A stretch of DNA of 64,000 nucleotides from JAJVHZ01 sp041395385 (GTDB taxonomy: Bacteria; Pseudomonadota; Gammaproteobacteria; JAJPIJ01): contig JAWLAN010000006.1 of NCBI GenBank assembly GCA_041395385.1, forward strand, positions 372,001 through 436,000, in the 5' to 3' direction. A program made the position numbers and the translations under genes. Under the pieces are notes generated by a model. It was not told where the DNA came from and did no database searches. It was given only the letters and a program-made list of their open reading frames with translations. Below are positions 17,515 to 26,673 of this stretch, piece after piece (within the stretch, counting starts at the first letter, position 1; each line of letters opens with the position of its first letter).

Positions 17515-17988
17515 TCACCTTGGCTTCGAGCTTGGTTCGGCAGGGATCCAGCGGCCGGACTGGCGCCGCTCCCAGGTCATACCGTCTCGGCTGCGCCACA
17601 GGCCTTCCGTCGCGCAGCATCCCCCTGCGCCCAAGGCTTGGCGGCCCAGTTCGACCACGACATGACCGTCGCGCACACTGGCCTCCTGCCGCTGGCAGGC
17701 CGAGATCATGGGGTAGAAGTCCGTGGTCAGGACCCGCTCCCGGCGGCCATCGGGCAACACGATGAAGGCCTCGCAATCCGCCAGGGCCAAATGGATCGGC
17801 CGGCCATCGATTTCCGTGCGGAAGTGCGTAGCATTGTCCTTCGTCGGGGCTGTGGGCTCCTCCCCCTGGCAGCCCGTTAGCACGGCGCCGGTGAATACCG
17901 CGGCAGCGCACAGCCGGGCCAGCAGGAGGAGCCTCACGGTGCAACGGCGGCTTCGTGACTTGGCGGAAGCCCGGATCATCCTCAGCAT
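17515..17988 (-). CDS. putative lipoprotein
   Basis: About 157 residues when started at ATG 17988. A basic N-terminus is followed by LLLLARLCAAAVFTGAVLTGC, with lipobox LTGC as the signal peptidase II site. A GTG start at VRLLLL is an alternative. The mature part has four further cysteines (CEAF, SACQ, GGCC) that may form disulfides and a tryptophan-rich C-terminus. No known domain is recognised. It is the first gene of the 17988-16196 operon. A longer open frame to 18123 has no lipoprotein logic and is not used. Confidence 0.6.
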   Translation of the reverse strand: MLRMIRASAKSRSRRCTVRLLLLARLCAAAVFTGAVLTGCQGEEPTAPTKDNATHFRTEIDGRPIHLALADCEAFIVLPDGRRERVLTTDFYPMISACQRQEASVRDGHVVVELGRQALGAGGCCATEGLWRSRDGMTWERRQSGRWIPAEPSSKPR

Positions 17989-18282
17989 CCCGGTAGAGCG
18001 GAGGGCGTCCCGCCGTCCTATATTGACGGTCGACCGGCGGTCAGGACAGCGCGCCAGCCAAAGGCTGCGGTAACAGCTCGTCGAAGCGGCCCTGACGCTG
18101 CAGGGGCAGTTCTCCGAGTGCATTCTGGTCGGACTCCAGCGGCGAAATCACCAGATGCGTGGTACCGTTGCGATGCGCATGGGCCGAGACTGCAACCGGT
18201 AGTCATTATTCTTCACTCATTCCCTGCGGTACGGAGAATGACGCCACTATATCAAACTGGACACGATGTACCTCCACGACGC

Positions 18283-19947
18283 ATGACCGACGGGCATCTT
18301 CTCTTCATAACCCTCCCTGTTCTGTTCATTGCCGCCTTCGCGCTGCTGAAGGGCATCCCGAAGCTGATGTCGGCAATGCATGTGGAGGCCATTGCGGACC
18401 TTCCCCTGACGAGCGGCGGAACGGTAGAGGTCGCCGAGGCTGGCGAGTTGATTCTGTGCCTGCGCGGCAAGCTGGGTGGCATCGATTTCGCCACGGCGAC
18501 CTTCACATTGCGGGATGCCGCCGGTGCGGCGGTGCCATCGAGCATGATCCTGGTGCGCGCATCGCGCACCGGCATGGATGGCAGGACGACGCTGGCCGTG
18601 CGGCGCTTCGCGGTTCCCGCCGCCGGCCGTTACCAGATTGACGTCGCGGGCATCGATGCCGCCAAGGTCTCAAGTGACAGCCGGCTGCTGCTCACCCGAC
18701 CGAGCGGCACGCCGCTGCGCGGGTCCGTGCTGTGGGTGGTCGCGGCCGCGGTGGCGTTGCTCCTAAGCATCGTCTTCTTGAGCATCGCGGCCTTCGCCCA
18801 GAGAGGGTCCGCGGTCTATACGCCCGCGGCGGGCAGCCCGCTCCGGGTCGGCGTCATGGATGTGACGCGGCAGCATCTCGGCTTGGACTCTGGCGGGAGC
18901 AGCCGTTTCAAGGTGTTCCATCTGAAGACCAATGACGAGTGGACGTACTTCGAGGGTAACGAAATCGTGGACCTCGGAGATGGCGAATGGCAGGAGACCG
19001 ATCTGACGGTGAAGGCCCTGTTCCAGTTCGAAGGCAAGGTGTTGCGCGTGCGCGCATTGTGGAGCCTGCCGGACAACGATCGACTCTCGCTACAGGAGTT
19101 CGAGCGCCAGGTCGTGGAGTTCCGCGCCAGCGCCAAGCTGCCCGAAGCCCTGTTCCCCGACACGCCGAATCCGGCCACCGATCCGTTCCAGGCGGCGAAG
19201 GAGCGCAGCGCTGCCCGCAAGCCGGTGGCCCAGGACATGCCAAATCGATCCAGCGAACTCCGGAACGCGCTGTTCGCGGCGATCAAGGAGTACGATCTGG
19301 CCGCGGCACAAGCTGCCGTCGCCCAGGGCGCGGACCTCAAGGCACCGGGCGACTTCCGGCGCACGCCGCTGCACGAGGCCGTGCTCGGCGTGAACGTCGA
19401 ACTGGTGGAATGGCTGCTGGAGAACGGCGCGGACCCGAATGCGACCGACAACGACGGGCGCACGCCGCTGCACCGGGCCAACGAACACCATCTGCCCGCA
19501 CTGCGGCGCCACGGCGCGGACCTGCATCGGCTCGATCGCCAGGGCAACACGGCGCTGCACATCGCCGCCGAGCGCTACTTCAGTGTTCCGTTTTGCAAAG
19601 GCCTGGTTCAGGCCGGGATCGCTTTGAACGCCCGCAATCGTGCCGGCCTGACACCGCTGCATTTCGCGGTCCTCGCCGGCAACAAGCTCAATCTGGCGAC
19701 GCTCATCGACCTCGGCGCCGATGTCAACGCAAGAACAACGGCGGAGTACGCATACAAGAGCTTCGATGTCAGTTGGAGCGCACAGGGCATGGAATACATC
19801 GTGCCCGCCGGATCGACGCCGATTTCGCTGGCGCGGCGCCTGCACAAGAGGGACAAGTGGGTGGACAGCAAGTACGAGACTGCCGCCGAGTTCCTCCTCA
19901 GCAAGGGTGCGGTGGAACGAAAGTGGTGGCGGCTCGGAGGGAATTGA
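18283..19947 (+). CDS. membrane-anchored ankyrin-repeat protein
   Basis: About 554 residues from ATG 18283. There are two membrane spans: an N-terminal one (LLFITLPVLFIAAFALL) and one near residue 150 (VLWVVAAAVALLLSIVFLS). Between them lies a beta-rich domain of about 110 residues. The region after the second span has a strand domain with a FKVFHLKTNDEWTYFEG segment. The last 230 residues hold about five ankyrin repeats (RTPLHEAVLGVNVELVEWLL, GADPNATDNDGRTPLH, GNTALHIAAE, GLTPLHFAVLAG). It is probably a protein-binding envelope protein. An earlier ATG at 18238 is possible. Confidence 0.75.
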   Translation: MTDGHLLFITLPVLFIAAFALLKGIPKLMSAMHVEAIADLPLTSGGTVEVAEAGELILCLRGKLGGIDFATATFTLRDAAGAAVPSSMILVRASRTGMDGRTTLAVRRFAVPAAGRYQIDVAGIDAAKVSSDSRLLLTRPSGTPLRGSVLWVVAAAVALLLSIVFLSIAAFAQRGSAVYTPAAGSPLRVGVMDVTRQHLGLDSGGSSRFKVFHLKTNDEWTYFEGNEIVDLGDGEWQETDLTVKALFQFEGKVLRVRALWSLPDNDRLSLQEFERQVVEFRASAKLPEALFPDTPNPATDPFQAAKERSAARKPVAQDMPNRSSELRNALFAAIKEYDLAAAQAAVAQGADLKAPGDFRRTPLHEAVLGVNVELVEWLLENGADPNATDNDGRTPLHRANEHHLPALRRHGADLHRLDRQGNTALHIAAERYFSVPFCKGLVQAGIALNARNRAGLTPLHFAVLAGNKLNLATLIDLGADVNARTTAEYAYKSFDVSWSAQGMEYIVPAGSTPISLARRLHKRDKWVDSKYETAAEFLLSKGAVERKWWRLGGN

Positions 19948-20496
19948 ACCCGAGTGGGTCAGGCAACGCCACGAACTGCCAACCGGTCTCGACCTGCAAT
20001 CGGCGGCGAATTCATGCGCTCGTGCCCGATGCCGATCACGTCGGCGACCGCGGCGCCATCGAGCAAGTCCGGCGCGACGGGCGGTGTTGGTCGTTGTCTT
20101 CCCAGTTCTTCATGAAGATGCCGGCCGCCTCGCCGCCCGGCCCCTGGAATCCTCGCCAAGCTCTCCGCCGCGCCCGCCCCGCCCGGCGCGTCGGCGGCCA
20201 GCGCAATCGCCCGTACCCTTCGAGTTCATATCAAGCTGAACCGCCCCGGCGGCGCCCGTGTCCCGAGCGGCAGCTCGGCCTGATGGTGACCCGGAGCACT
20301 GCGACCCGGGGGCGCCAGAACATTCGCAGTGACCTGCGGCTCCTCGATGCTGGCGATGATCCTGTGGGAAGCGGACGGCTGATCGGGTATCGCGCACCTT
20401 CTCCCGGAACCCCTGCGCTGCATTTCGCGAAGCACTTTCTCGGGATTGCACGCATCGCGACGACCAAGATCGGAGCCGACTCGAAGCGGCTACCCC
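19948..20496. other. intergenic region, mostly featureless
   Basis: 549 bp between the ankyrin gene and the guaA stop. The only coding trace is a transposase tail at 20226-20372. I see no terminator with a T-run for either flanking gene. Confidence 0.4.
20226..20372 (-). pseudogene. transposase C-terminal remnant (IS91-like)
   Basis: The minus strand reads RIIASIEEPQVTANVLA, then APGHHQAELPLGTRAPP and a natural-looking stop. This resembles the C-terminal end of IS91-group Y2 transposases (IASIEDP...ILAHL, then QAELPLGARAPP). Only about 48 codons are left and no terminal repeats are visible. The match is from memory of the family pattern. Confidence 0.5.
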
Positions 20497-22071
20497 TCAT
20501 TCCCACTCGATGGTCGCAGGCGGTTTGCCGGAGATGTCGTAGACCACACGCGAGATGCCGGAGACCTCGTTGATGATGCGGCGCGAGAGGTGATCGAGCA
20601 GCTCGTAGGGCAGGTGCGCCCAGCGGGCGGTCATGAAGTCGATGGTCTCCACCGCGCGCAGCGCGATCACATGCGCGTAGTTGCGCTGGTCGCCAGTCAC
20701 GCCGACGGACTTGACCGGCAGGAACACGGCGAAGGCCTGGCTCACCCTGTCGTAGAGATCGTGCCGGCGCAACTCCTCGATGAAGATCGCGTCGGCACGT
20801 CGCAGCATCTCGGCGTAGTCCTTCCGCACCTCGCCCAGGATGCGCACCCCCAGCCCCGGCCCCGGGAAGGGATGGCGGTAGACCATCTCGTAGGGCAGGC
20901 CGAGCTCGAGGCCCAGCCTGCGCACCTCGTCCTTGAACAGCTCGCGCAGCGGCTCGACCAGCTGCATGCGCATCTGCGAAGGCAGGCCGGCGACGTTGTG
21001 ATGCGACTTGATGACGTGCGCCTTGCCGGTCTTGCCGCCGGCGGACTCGATCACGTCCGGATAGATCGTCCCTTGCGCCAGGAAGCGCACGTCGGTGAGC
21101 CTCGCCGCCTGCTCTTCGAACACGTCGATGAAAAGGCCGCCGATGATCTTGCGCTTGGCCTCGGGGTCCTCCACGCCCTTCAGGGCATCGAGAAAACGCT
21201 GCTCGGCATCCACGCGGATCACGCGCACGCCCATGTGCTGGCCGAAGGTCGCCATCACCTGGTCGCCCTCGTGCAGCCTGAGCAGGCCGGTGTCGACGAA
21301 CACGCAGGTGAGCTGATCGCCCAACGCCTTGTGCAGCAGCGCGGCGACCACGGAGGAATCGACGCCGCCGGACAGGCCCAGCAGCACCGTGCCCTCGCCG
21401 ACCTGAGCGCGCACGCGGGCGATGCTGTCGTCGATGATGTTGGCGGTCGTCCATGAGGAGCCGCAGCCGCACAGGTCGTGCACGAAGCGGGAGAGTATGC
21501 GCACGCCCTGGCGGGTATGCGTGACCTCGGGGTGAAACTGCAGAGCGTAGAAGTTGCGGCCCTCGTCGGCCATCCCGGCGATGGGGCAGGTGCCGGTGGA
21601 GGCGATCACCTTGAAGCCGGGCGGCAGCTCCACCACCTGGTCGCCATGGCTCATCCACACGTCGAGCAGGCCGTGCCCCTCCTCGTTGGTGCGGTCCTCG
21701 ATGCTGGCGAGCAATTGCGAGTGCCCGCGCGCACGCACCTTCGCATAGCCGAACTCGCGCTGCTCGACCGCTTGCACGCGCCCGCCGAGCTGCGCGGCCA
21801 TGGTCTGCATGCCGTAGCAGATGCCGAGCACCGGCACGCCCAGGTCGAAGACGACGCGCGGCGCGCGCACCTCGCTCGCCACGGTCACCGACTCCGGTCC
21901 GCCGGAAAGTATGATGCCCTTGGGGCGGAACTCGCGGATCGCCGCCTCGTCCATGTCGAAGGCGTGCAGTTCGCAATAGACGCCCGCCTCGCGCACGCGG
22001 CGCGCGATGAGCTGCGTGTACTGCGAGCCGAAATCCAGGATGAGGATGCGATCGGCGTGGATGTCGGTCAT
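20497..22071 (-). CDS. guaA: GMP synthase (glutamine-hydrolysing)
   Basis: 524 residues, normal length. It converts XMP to GMP with ATP and glutamine. The class I amidotransferase domain has the catalytic cysteine in GICYGMQ and the histidine-glutamate pair in LQFHPEVTHT. The ATP pyrophosphatase domain has the P-loop LSGGVDSSV, and the C-terminal dimerisation domain ends PATIEWE. I start at ATG 22071 (MTDIHADRILILDFGSQYTQ) because that matches the family start. The frame is open for 212 more codons upstream only because the 7-bp array has no stop in any minus-strand frame. guaB lies 660 bp upstream. Confidence 0.97.
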   Translation of the reverse strand: MTDIHADRILILDFGSQYTQLIARRVREAGVYCELHAFDMDEAAIREFRPKGIILSGGPESVTVASEVRAPRVVFDLGVPVLGICYGMQTMAAQLGGRVQAVEQREFGYAKVRARGHSQLLASIEDRTNEEGHGLLDVWMSHGDQVVELPPGFKVIASTGTCPIAGMADEGRNFYALQFHPEVTHTRQGVRILSRFVHDLCGCGSSWTTANIIDDSIARVRAQVGEGTVLLGLSGGVDSSVVAALLHKALGDQLTCVFVDTGLLRLHEGDQVMATFGQHMGVRVIRVDAEQRFLDALKGVEDPEAKRKIIGGLFIDVFEEQAARLTDVRFLAQGTIYPDVIESAGGKTGKAHVIKSHHNVAGLPSQMRMQLVEPLRELFKDEVRRLGLELGLPYEMVYRHPFPGPGLGVRILGEVRKDYAEMLRRADAIFIEELRRHDLYDRVSQAFAVFLPVKSVGVTGDQRNYAHVIALRAVETIDFMTARWAHLPYELLDHLSRRIINEVSGISRVVYDISGKPPATIEWE

Positions 22072-22104
22072 GTCGGACAAGGTGCGAACGGTGGTTCCTG
22101 AGCG

Positions 22105-22603
22105 GTGATTCGTGATTCGTGATTCGTGATTCGTGATTCGTGATTCGTGATTCGTGATGCGTGATTCGTGATGCGTGATTCGTGATTCGTGATTCGTGAT
22201 TCGTGATTCGTGATTCGTGATTCGTGATTCGTGATTCGTGATTCGTGATTCGTGATTCGTGATTCGTGATTCGTGATTCGTGATTCGTGATTCGTGATTC
22301 GTGATTCGTGATTCGTGATGCGTGATTCGTGATGCGTGATTCGTGATGCGTGATTCGTGATGCGTGATTCGTGATGCGTGATTCGTGATGCGTGATTCGT
22401 GATGCGTGATTCGTGATGCGTGATTCGTGATGCGTGATTCGTGATGCGTGATTCGTGATGCGTGATTCGTGATGCGTGATTCGTGATGCGTGATTCGTGA
22501 TGCATCGTGATGCGTGATTCGTGATGCGGATCGTGATGCGTGATTCGTGATGCGTGATTCGTGATGCGTGATTCGTGATGCGTGATTCGTGATGCGTGAT
22601 CGT
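22105..22603. repeat. heptanucleotide array GTGATTC/GTGATGC, about 70 units
   Basis: From 22105 to 22503 there are exactly 57 units of 7 bp without a phase break. After two small insertions (near 22504 and 22529) further units continue to about 22603. The guaA-proximal part is mostly GTGATTC. From about 22315 on, GTGATTC and GTGATGC alternate, making a 14-bp higher-order unit. On the minus (gua transcript) strand the unit is GAATCAC, which has no stop in any frame and encodes a repeating ITNHESR heptapeptide. There are no spacers, so it is not CRISPR. Confidence 0.97.
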
Positions 22604-22671
22604 GATGCGATTTCAGTTCGTGATTCGTCATCGGTGATTGGACGCGGCGCTCCGGCACGCCCGGCGCACCG

Positions 22672-22734
22672 CGAATCACGATCTGCGACACACCAATCAC
22701 CAATCACGAATCACGAATCACGAATCACGGATCA
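22672..22734. repeat. short inverted GAATCAC array at the guaB stop
   Basis: GAATCAC-type units lie on the plus strand here, opposite in orientation to the main array: GAATCACGATC, CAATCACCAATCAC, then three GAATCAC copies up to the guaB stop codon (22732-22734). In guaB-guaA mRNA these GTGATTC units are complementary to the GAATCAC units of the main array and could pair with them in a very long hairpin. A partial mirror also exists around GTCATCGGTGATTGG at 22627-22641. Confidence 0.85.
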
Positions 22735-24195
22735 CTCCAGCCGGTAGTTGGGGGCTTCCTTGGTGATCTGCACGTCGTGCACGTGCGACTCACGCATGCC
22801 GGCGAGCGATACGCGCATGAACTCCGGCCGGTTGCGGAACTCCTCCATGCTGGCGCAGCCAGTGTAGCCCATGGCGGCGCGTATGCCGCCTATCATCTGG
22901 TGCACGATGGCGGTCATCGGCCCCTTGTAGGGCACGCGGCCCTCGATGCCCTCCGGCACCAGCTTCTCGATCTCGCCGGCCTCCTGGAAATAGCGATCCG
23001 CCGAGCCGTGCTGCTGGGTCATCGCGCCGAGCGATCCCATGCCACGATAGGCCTTGTAGGTGCGGCCCTGGAAGAGCTCCACCTCGCCCGGCGCCTCCTC
23101 CGTGCCGGCGAACAGACCGCCGATCATCACCGCGTAGGCGCCGGCGACCAGGGCCTTGGCGATGTCGCCGGAATAGCGGATGCCGCCGTCGGCAATGAGC
23201 GGCACGTCCGTGCCCTTCAGTGCCTCGGCCACCGCGGCCACGGCCGTGATCTGCGGCACGCCGACGCCGGTCACGATGCGCGTGGTGCAGATCGATCCCG
23301 GCCCGATGCCCACCTTCACCGCATCGGCGCCGGCCGCGACCAGCGCCTTGGCCGCCTCGCCGGTGGCGATATTGCCGCCGACGACCTGCGTGTCGGGATA
23401 CTTCTGCTTGATCCAGCGCACCATGTCGAGCACGCCCTGGGAATGACCGTGGGCGGTATCGACGACGATGACGTCGACGTTGGACTTCACCAGCATCTCC
23501 ACGCGCTCGTGCGTGCCCTTGCCGGTTCCCACCGCGGCGCCCACGCGCAGCCGTTCCTGCTCGTCCTTGCAGGCGTTCGGATATTCCTTGGCCTTCTGCA
23601 TGTCCTTGACGGTCACGAGGCCGCGCAGCTGGAACTTCTCGTTGACCACGAGCACCTTCTCGATGCGATGCTTGTGCAGCAGTCCGATGACCTCCTCCCG
23701 GCTGGCACCCTCCTTGACCGTCACCAGCTTCTGCTTCGGCGTCATGATGCTGGCGACGGGCTGGTCGTAGTGCGTCTCGAAGCGCAGATCGCGCGCGGTG
23801 ACGATCCCGACCAGATCCTCGCCGTCGACGACCGGCACGCCGGAGATCTTGCGCGAGTGCGTGAGCTGCAGCACCTCGCCGATGCTCATCGTCGGCGGAA
23901 CCGTGATCGGATTCTGGATGATGCCGCTCTCGTACTTCTTCACCCGGCGAACCTCGCGCGCCTGCTCCTCCGCGCTCAGGTTCTTGTGGACGATGCCGAT
24001 GCCGCCCTCCTGGGCGAGCGCGATCGCCAGGCGCGACTCGGTGACCGTGTCCATGGCCGCGGACATCAGCGGGATGTTCAGCCGGATGGCGCGGGTGAGC
24101 TGCGTGCCGAGATCCGCCTCGCGCGGCAGAACCCTGGAGTACGCGGGCAGCAGCAGGACGTCGTCGAAGGTTAATGCTTCACCGGCCAGGCGCAT
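22732..24195 (-). CDS. guaB: IMP dehydrogenase
   Basis: 487 residues, as in E. coli GuaB. It oxidises IMP to XMP with NAD. The start MRLAGEALTFDDVLLLPAYS is the family N-terminus, so I use ATG 24195. Two CBS domains occupy about residues 95-205. The catalytic loop GPGSICTTRIVTGVGVPQ is near 300, and the flap motif RGMGSLGAM is near 400. It is followed by the heptamer array and guaA. Upstream it faces xseA across a 101-bp divergent promoter region. Confidence 0.97.
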   Translation of the reverse strand: MRLAGEALTFDDVLLLPAYSRVLPREADLGTQLTRAIRLNIPLMSAAMDTVTESRLAIALAQEGGIGIVHKNLSAEEQAREVRRVKKYESGIIQNPITVPPTMSIGEVLQLTHSRKISGVPVVDGEDLVGIVTARDLRFETHYDQPVASIMTPKQKLVTVKEGASREEVIGLLHKHRIEKVLVVNEKFQLRGLVTVKDMQKAKEYPNACKDEQERLRVGAAVGTGKGTHERVEMLVKSNVDVIVVDTAHGHSQGVLDMVRWIKQKYPDTQVVGGNIATGEAAKALVAAGADAVKVGIGPGSICTTRIVTGVGVPQITAVAAVAEALKGTDVPLIADGGIRYSGDIAKALVAGAYAVMIGGLFAGTEEAPGEVELFQGRTYKAYRGMGSLGAMTQQHGSADRYFQEAGEIEKLVPEGIEGRVPYKGPMTAIVHQMIGGIRAAMGYTGCASMEEFRNRPEFMRVSLAGMRESHVHDVQITKEAPNYRLE

Positions 24196-24296
24196 GGCAG
24201 TCTTTCGATCTCGCAACGGGAGGCGGGCAATTATATATGTATCCACCGCACCGCGGTATGCGCCCGCAGGGGCCCGATTCCCGTATCATTCCAAAG
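24196..24296. promoter_or_regulatory. divergent guaB/xseA promoter region
   Basis: An AT-rich island AATTATATATGTAT (24229-24242) lies between the two start codons. On the minus strand it contains a perfect TATAAT (24235-24230) suited to guaB. No good -35 box is seen at the standard spacing. Confidence 0.4.
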
Positions 24297-25697
24297 ATGA
24301 GCACGACCAACCAGCTGCCCATGGACCTCGCCCCGCAACGCGACGTCTACACCATCTCGCGCCTGAATCGCGAGGCCCGCGCGCTGCTGGAAGGACGCTT
24401 CCCGATCATCTGGATAGAGGGGGAAGTATCGAACTTCGCCCGCCCGGGATCGGGGCACTGGTATTTCACGCTCAAGGACGCGCAGGCGCAGGTCCGCTGC
24501 GCGATGTTCCGGCAGAACAACATGCGCCTGAAGTTCCTGCCGCAGGACGGCATGCACCTCCTCGCGCGGGCGCGGGTGAGCCTGTACGAGGGCCGCGGCG
24601 AATTCCAGCTGATCGTCGAGCACGCTGAACCGGCCGGGGAAGGCCTGCTGCGCATGCAGTTCGAACAACTCAAGAGGAAGCTCGCCGCCGAGGGCCTGTT
24701 CGAGGAATCCCACAAACAGCCGCTGCCCCCGCATCCCCGCACCGTCGGCGTCATCACCTCGCCCACCGGGGCGGCCATCCGCGACATCCTGAGCGTCTTG
24801 CGCCGCCGGGCGCCGCAGCTGGAGGTCATCATTTATCCGGTGCCGGTGCAGGGAGCCGCGGCCGCGCCTCAGATCGCCGCCATGATCAGGACGGCCGACG
24901 CGCGCCAGGAATGCGACGTGTTCCTGCTGGCCCGTGGCGGCGGCTCGCTCGAGGACCTCTGGCCGTTCAACGAGGAGGTCGTCGCCCGCGCCATCCATGC
25001 CTGCCGCACGCCGATCGTCAGCGGCGTCGGACACGAGATCGACTTCACCATCGCCGACTTCGTGGCCGACGTGCGTGCCCCGACGCCGTCGGCCAGCGCC
25101 GAGCTCGTCAGCCCCGATCGGCGCGAGCTGCTGGCGCAGCTCCGCGGGCTGGAATCGCGCATCATCCAGCTCACCGGCGCGCTGCTCGCCCGCCAGCGCG
25201 AGTGCATGGCGTGGTTGTCGCGACGGCTGGTGCATCCGGGACGACGCCTGCAGGAACTGGCGCAGCGACTCGACGACGTGTACGCGCGCCTGGGCAGCAT
25301 GGTGCAGGCTTCCATCCATCGACGCCACGTCGAACTGGCGCGGCTTTCCGCGCGTCTGTCCGCGCTCAGCCCCGCGCAGCGACTGTCATATCTGCGCGGT
25401 GAGCTCGGGCAATGCCGGCTGCGCCTAGAGCAGGCGATGCGCAACCGCCTGCAGCGGGAGGCGGCCCGCCTGCAGCCGGTGCTCAGGGCCTTGCATGCCG
25501 TGAGTCCGCTCGCCACGCTCGAGCGCGGCTACGCCATCGTCTCGGATTCGCGGGCGCGGATCCTGCGCGATGCGGGCGCGGCGCGGATCGGCGACCGCGT
25601 CGCGGCGCGACTGGCGCGCGGCCGGCTTCTCTGCACCGTGGAAGCGATCGATATCGACGAGCGGTCCGCCGACGCGATGCCGGATCGCGATGTGTAA
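24297..25697 (+). CDS. xseA: exodeoxyribonuclease VII large subunit
   Basis: 466 residues. With XseB it degrades single-stranded DNA. The N-terminal OB-fold (about 20-110) contains IIWIEGEVSNFARPGSGHWYF. The catalytic domain has GVITSPTGAAIRDIL, LARGGGSLEDLWPFNEE and GVGHEIDFTIADFVAD, then a long coiled coil. Start ATG 24297 gives the standard N-terminus. The frame upstream to 24174 is not conserved. Its stop overlaps the M23 peptidase start. xseB is not in the window. Confidence 0.96.
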   Translation: MSTTNQLPMDLAPQRDVYTISRLNREARALLEGRFPIIWIEGEVSNFARPGSGHWYFTLKDAQAQVRCAMFRQNNMRLKFLPQDGMHLLARARVSLYEGRGEFQLIVEHAEPAGEGLLRMQFEQLKRKLAAEGLFEESHKQPLPPHPRTVGVITSPTGAAIRDILSVLRRRAPQLEVIIYPVPVQGAAAAPQIAAMIRTADARQECDVFLLARGGGSLEDLWPFNEEVVARAIHACRTPIVSGVGHEIDFTIADFVADVRAPTPSASAELVSPDRRELLAQLRGLESRIIQLTGALLARQRECMAWLSRRLVHPGRRLQELAQRLDDVYARLGSMVQASIHRRHVELARLSARLSALSPAQRLSYLRGELGQCRLRLEQAMRNRLQREAARLQPVLRALHAVSPLATLERGYAIVSDSRARILRDAGAARIGDRVAARLARGRLLCTVEAIDIDERSADAMPDRDV

Positions 25698-26589
25698 TCC
25701 GTTGCGCTGCCTCGCCGTCGGCACATTCGGGCTGGCGATGCTGCTGTCGCCGCCGCACGGCGCGGCGCAGCCGATCGAGCAGACCAGGGCGGCGGCGCCC
25801 CCCGGGCTGCCGGCGGGGGCCAATGTACCGGGCGGCTTCGTGGTCATAGCCCTGGAGGCGGACGGCCCGGATCGCCCGACCGCCAGCTTCAACGGCCGCC
25901 GCGTCCTGGTGATCCCCGACGGCGAGGGCTACGCGGCGATCGTCGGAATACCGCTCAAGACCGCGCCGGGGGGACATCGCATCACGGCGCGCGGCAGCGC
26001 GCGCAAGACCTATGCGTTCCGGGTCGAACCGAAGCGATATGCCGAGCAGCGCCTCACGATCACCGACACGCGCAAGGTCAACCCCAACCCGGAGGATGAG
26101 GCGCGCATTGCCCGCGAGATGAAACGCATCGCCGCGGTGAAGGCGCACTGGAGCGAGGAGGAGCCCGAGTCGCTGTGGCTGGATCTGCCGGCGCAGGGCC
26201 GTTTCAGCAGCCCCTTCGGCCTGCGCCGGTTCTTCAACGATCAGGAGCGCAATCCGCACTCGGGCCTCGACATCGCCATCGGCACGGGCACGCCGGTGCG
26301 AGCCGCGGCCGCCGGCACCGTCATCGACACGGGGGATTATTTCTTCAATGGCATGACGGTCTTCGTCGATCACGGCCAGGGCTTCCTGACCATGTACTGT
26401 CACCTTAGCGAGATCCGCGTACATCCCGGCGATCGGGTCGCCCGCGGCGAGCGGCTCGCCCTGTCGGGCAAGTCCGGACGTGCCACCGGTCCGCACCTGC
26501 ATTTCTCCGTTGTCCTCAACAACACCTTGGTCGACCCGGCGCTGTTCCTGCCGCGTCCGGGCCCGCTTCCCGAGGCCGAGGCCAGGTAA
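25690..26589 (+). CDS. M23-family LytM peptidase
   Basis: A 299-residue exported zinc peptidase or amidase activator acting on peptidoglycan. A signal peptide covers residues 1-28 (LRCLAVGTFGLAMLLSPPHG). A beta domain (about 50-130) precedes the LytM domain (about 175-285), with HSGLDIA and HLHF as the zinc-ligand motifs. Both ligand sets look intact, so it may be catalytic. I chose ATG 25690, which overlaps the xseA stop by 8 bases and gives a clean signal peptide. Translational coupling to xseA is likely. Confidence 0.9.
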   Translation: MCNPLRCLAVGTFGLAMLLSPPHGAAQPIEQTRAAAPPGLPAGANVPGGFVVIALEADGPDRPTASFNGRRVLVIPDGEGYAAIVGIPLKTAPGGHRITARGSARKTYAFRVEPKRYAEQRLTITDTRKVNPNPEDEARIAREMKRIAAVKAHWSEEEPESLWLDLPAQGRFSSPFGLRRFFNDQERNPHSGLDIAIGTGTPVRAAAAGTVIDTGDYFFNGMTVFVDHGQGFLTMYCHLSEIRVHPGDRVARGERLALSGKSGRATGPHLHFSVVLNNTLVDPALFLPRPGPLPEAEAR

Positions 26590-26673
26590 GCATCAAGCGT
26601 GGGCGGCGCCGGCCGCTCTCGCCGCCGGCCCGCCGGGCGCAGTCGCGCGCTCGAAGGCCGGCGGGTGTCACAC

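Noticed and set aside
22105..22603. CRISPR array
   Set aside because: The unit is 7 bp, without spacers, and there are no cas genes; it is a microsatellite-like array.
20497..22707. GuaA of 736 residues with an N-terminal repeat domain
   Set aside because: The extension is only the stop-free 7-bp array. The family N-terminus starts at 22071.
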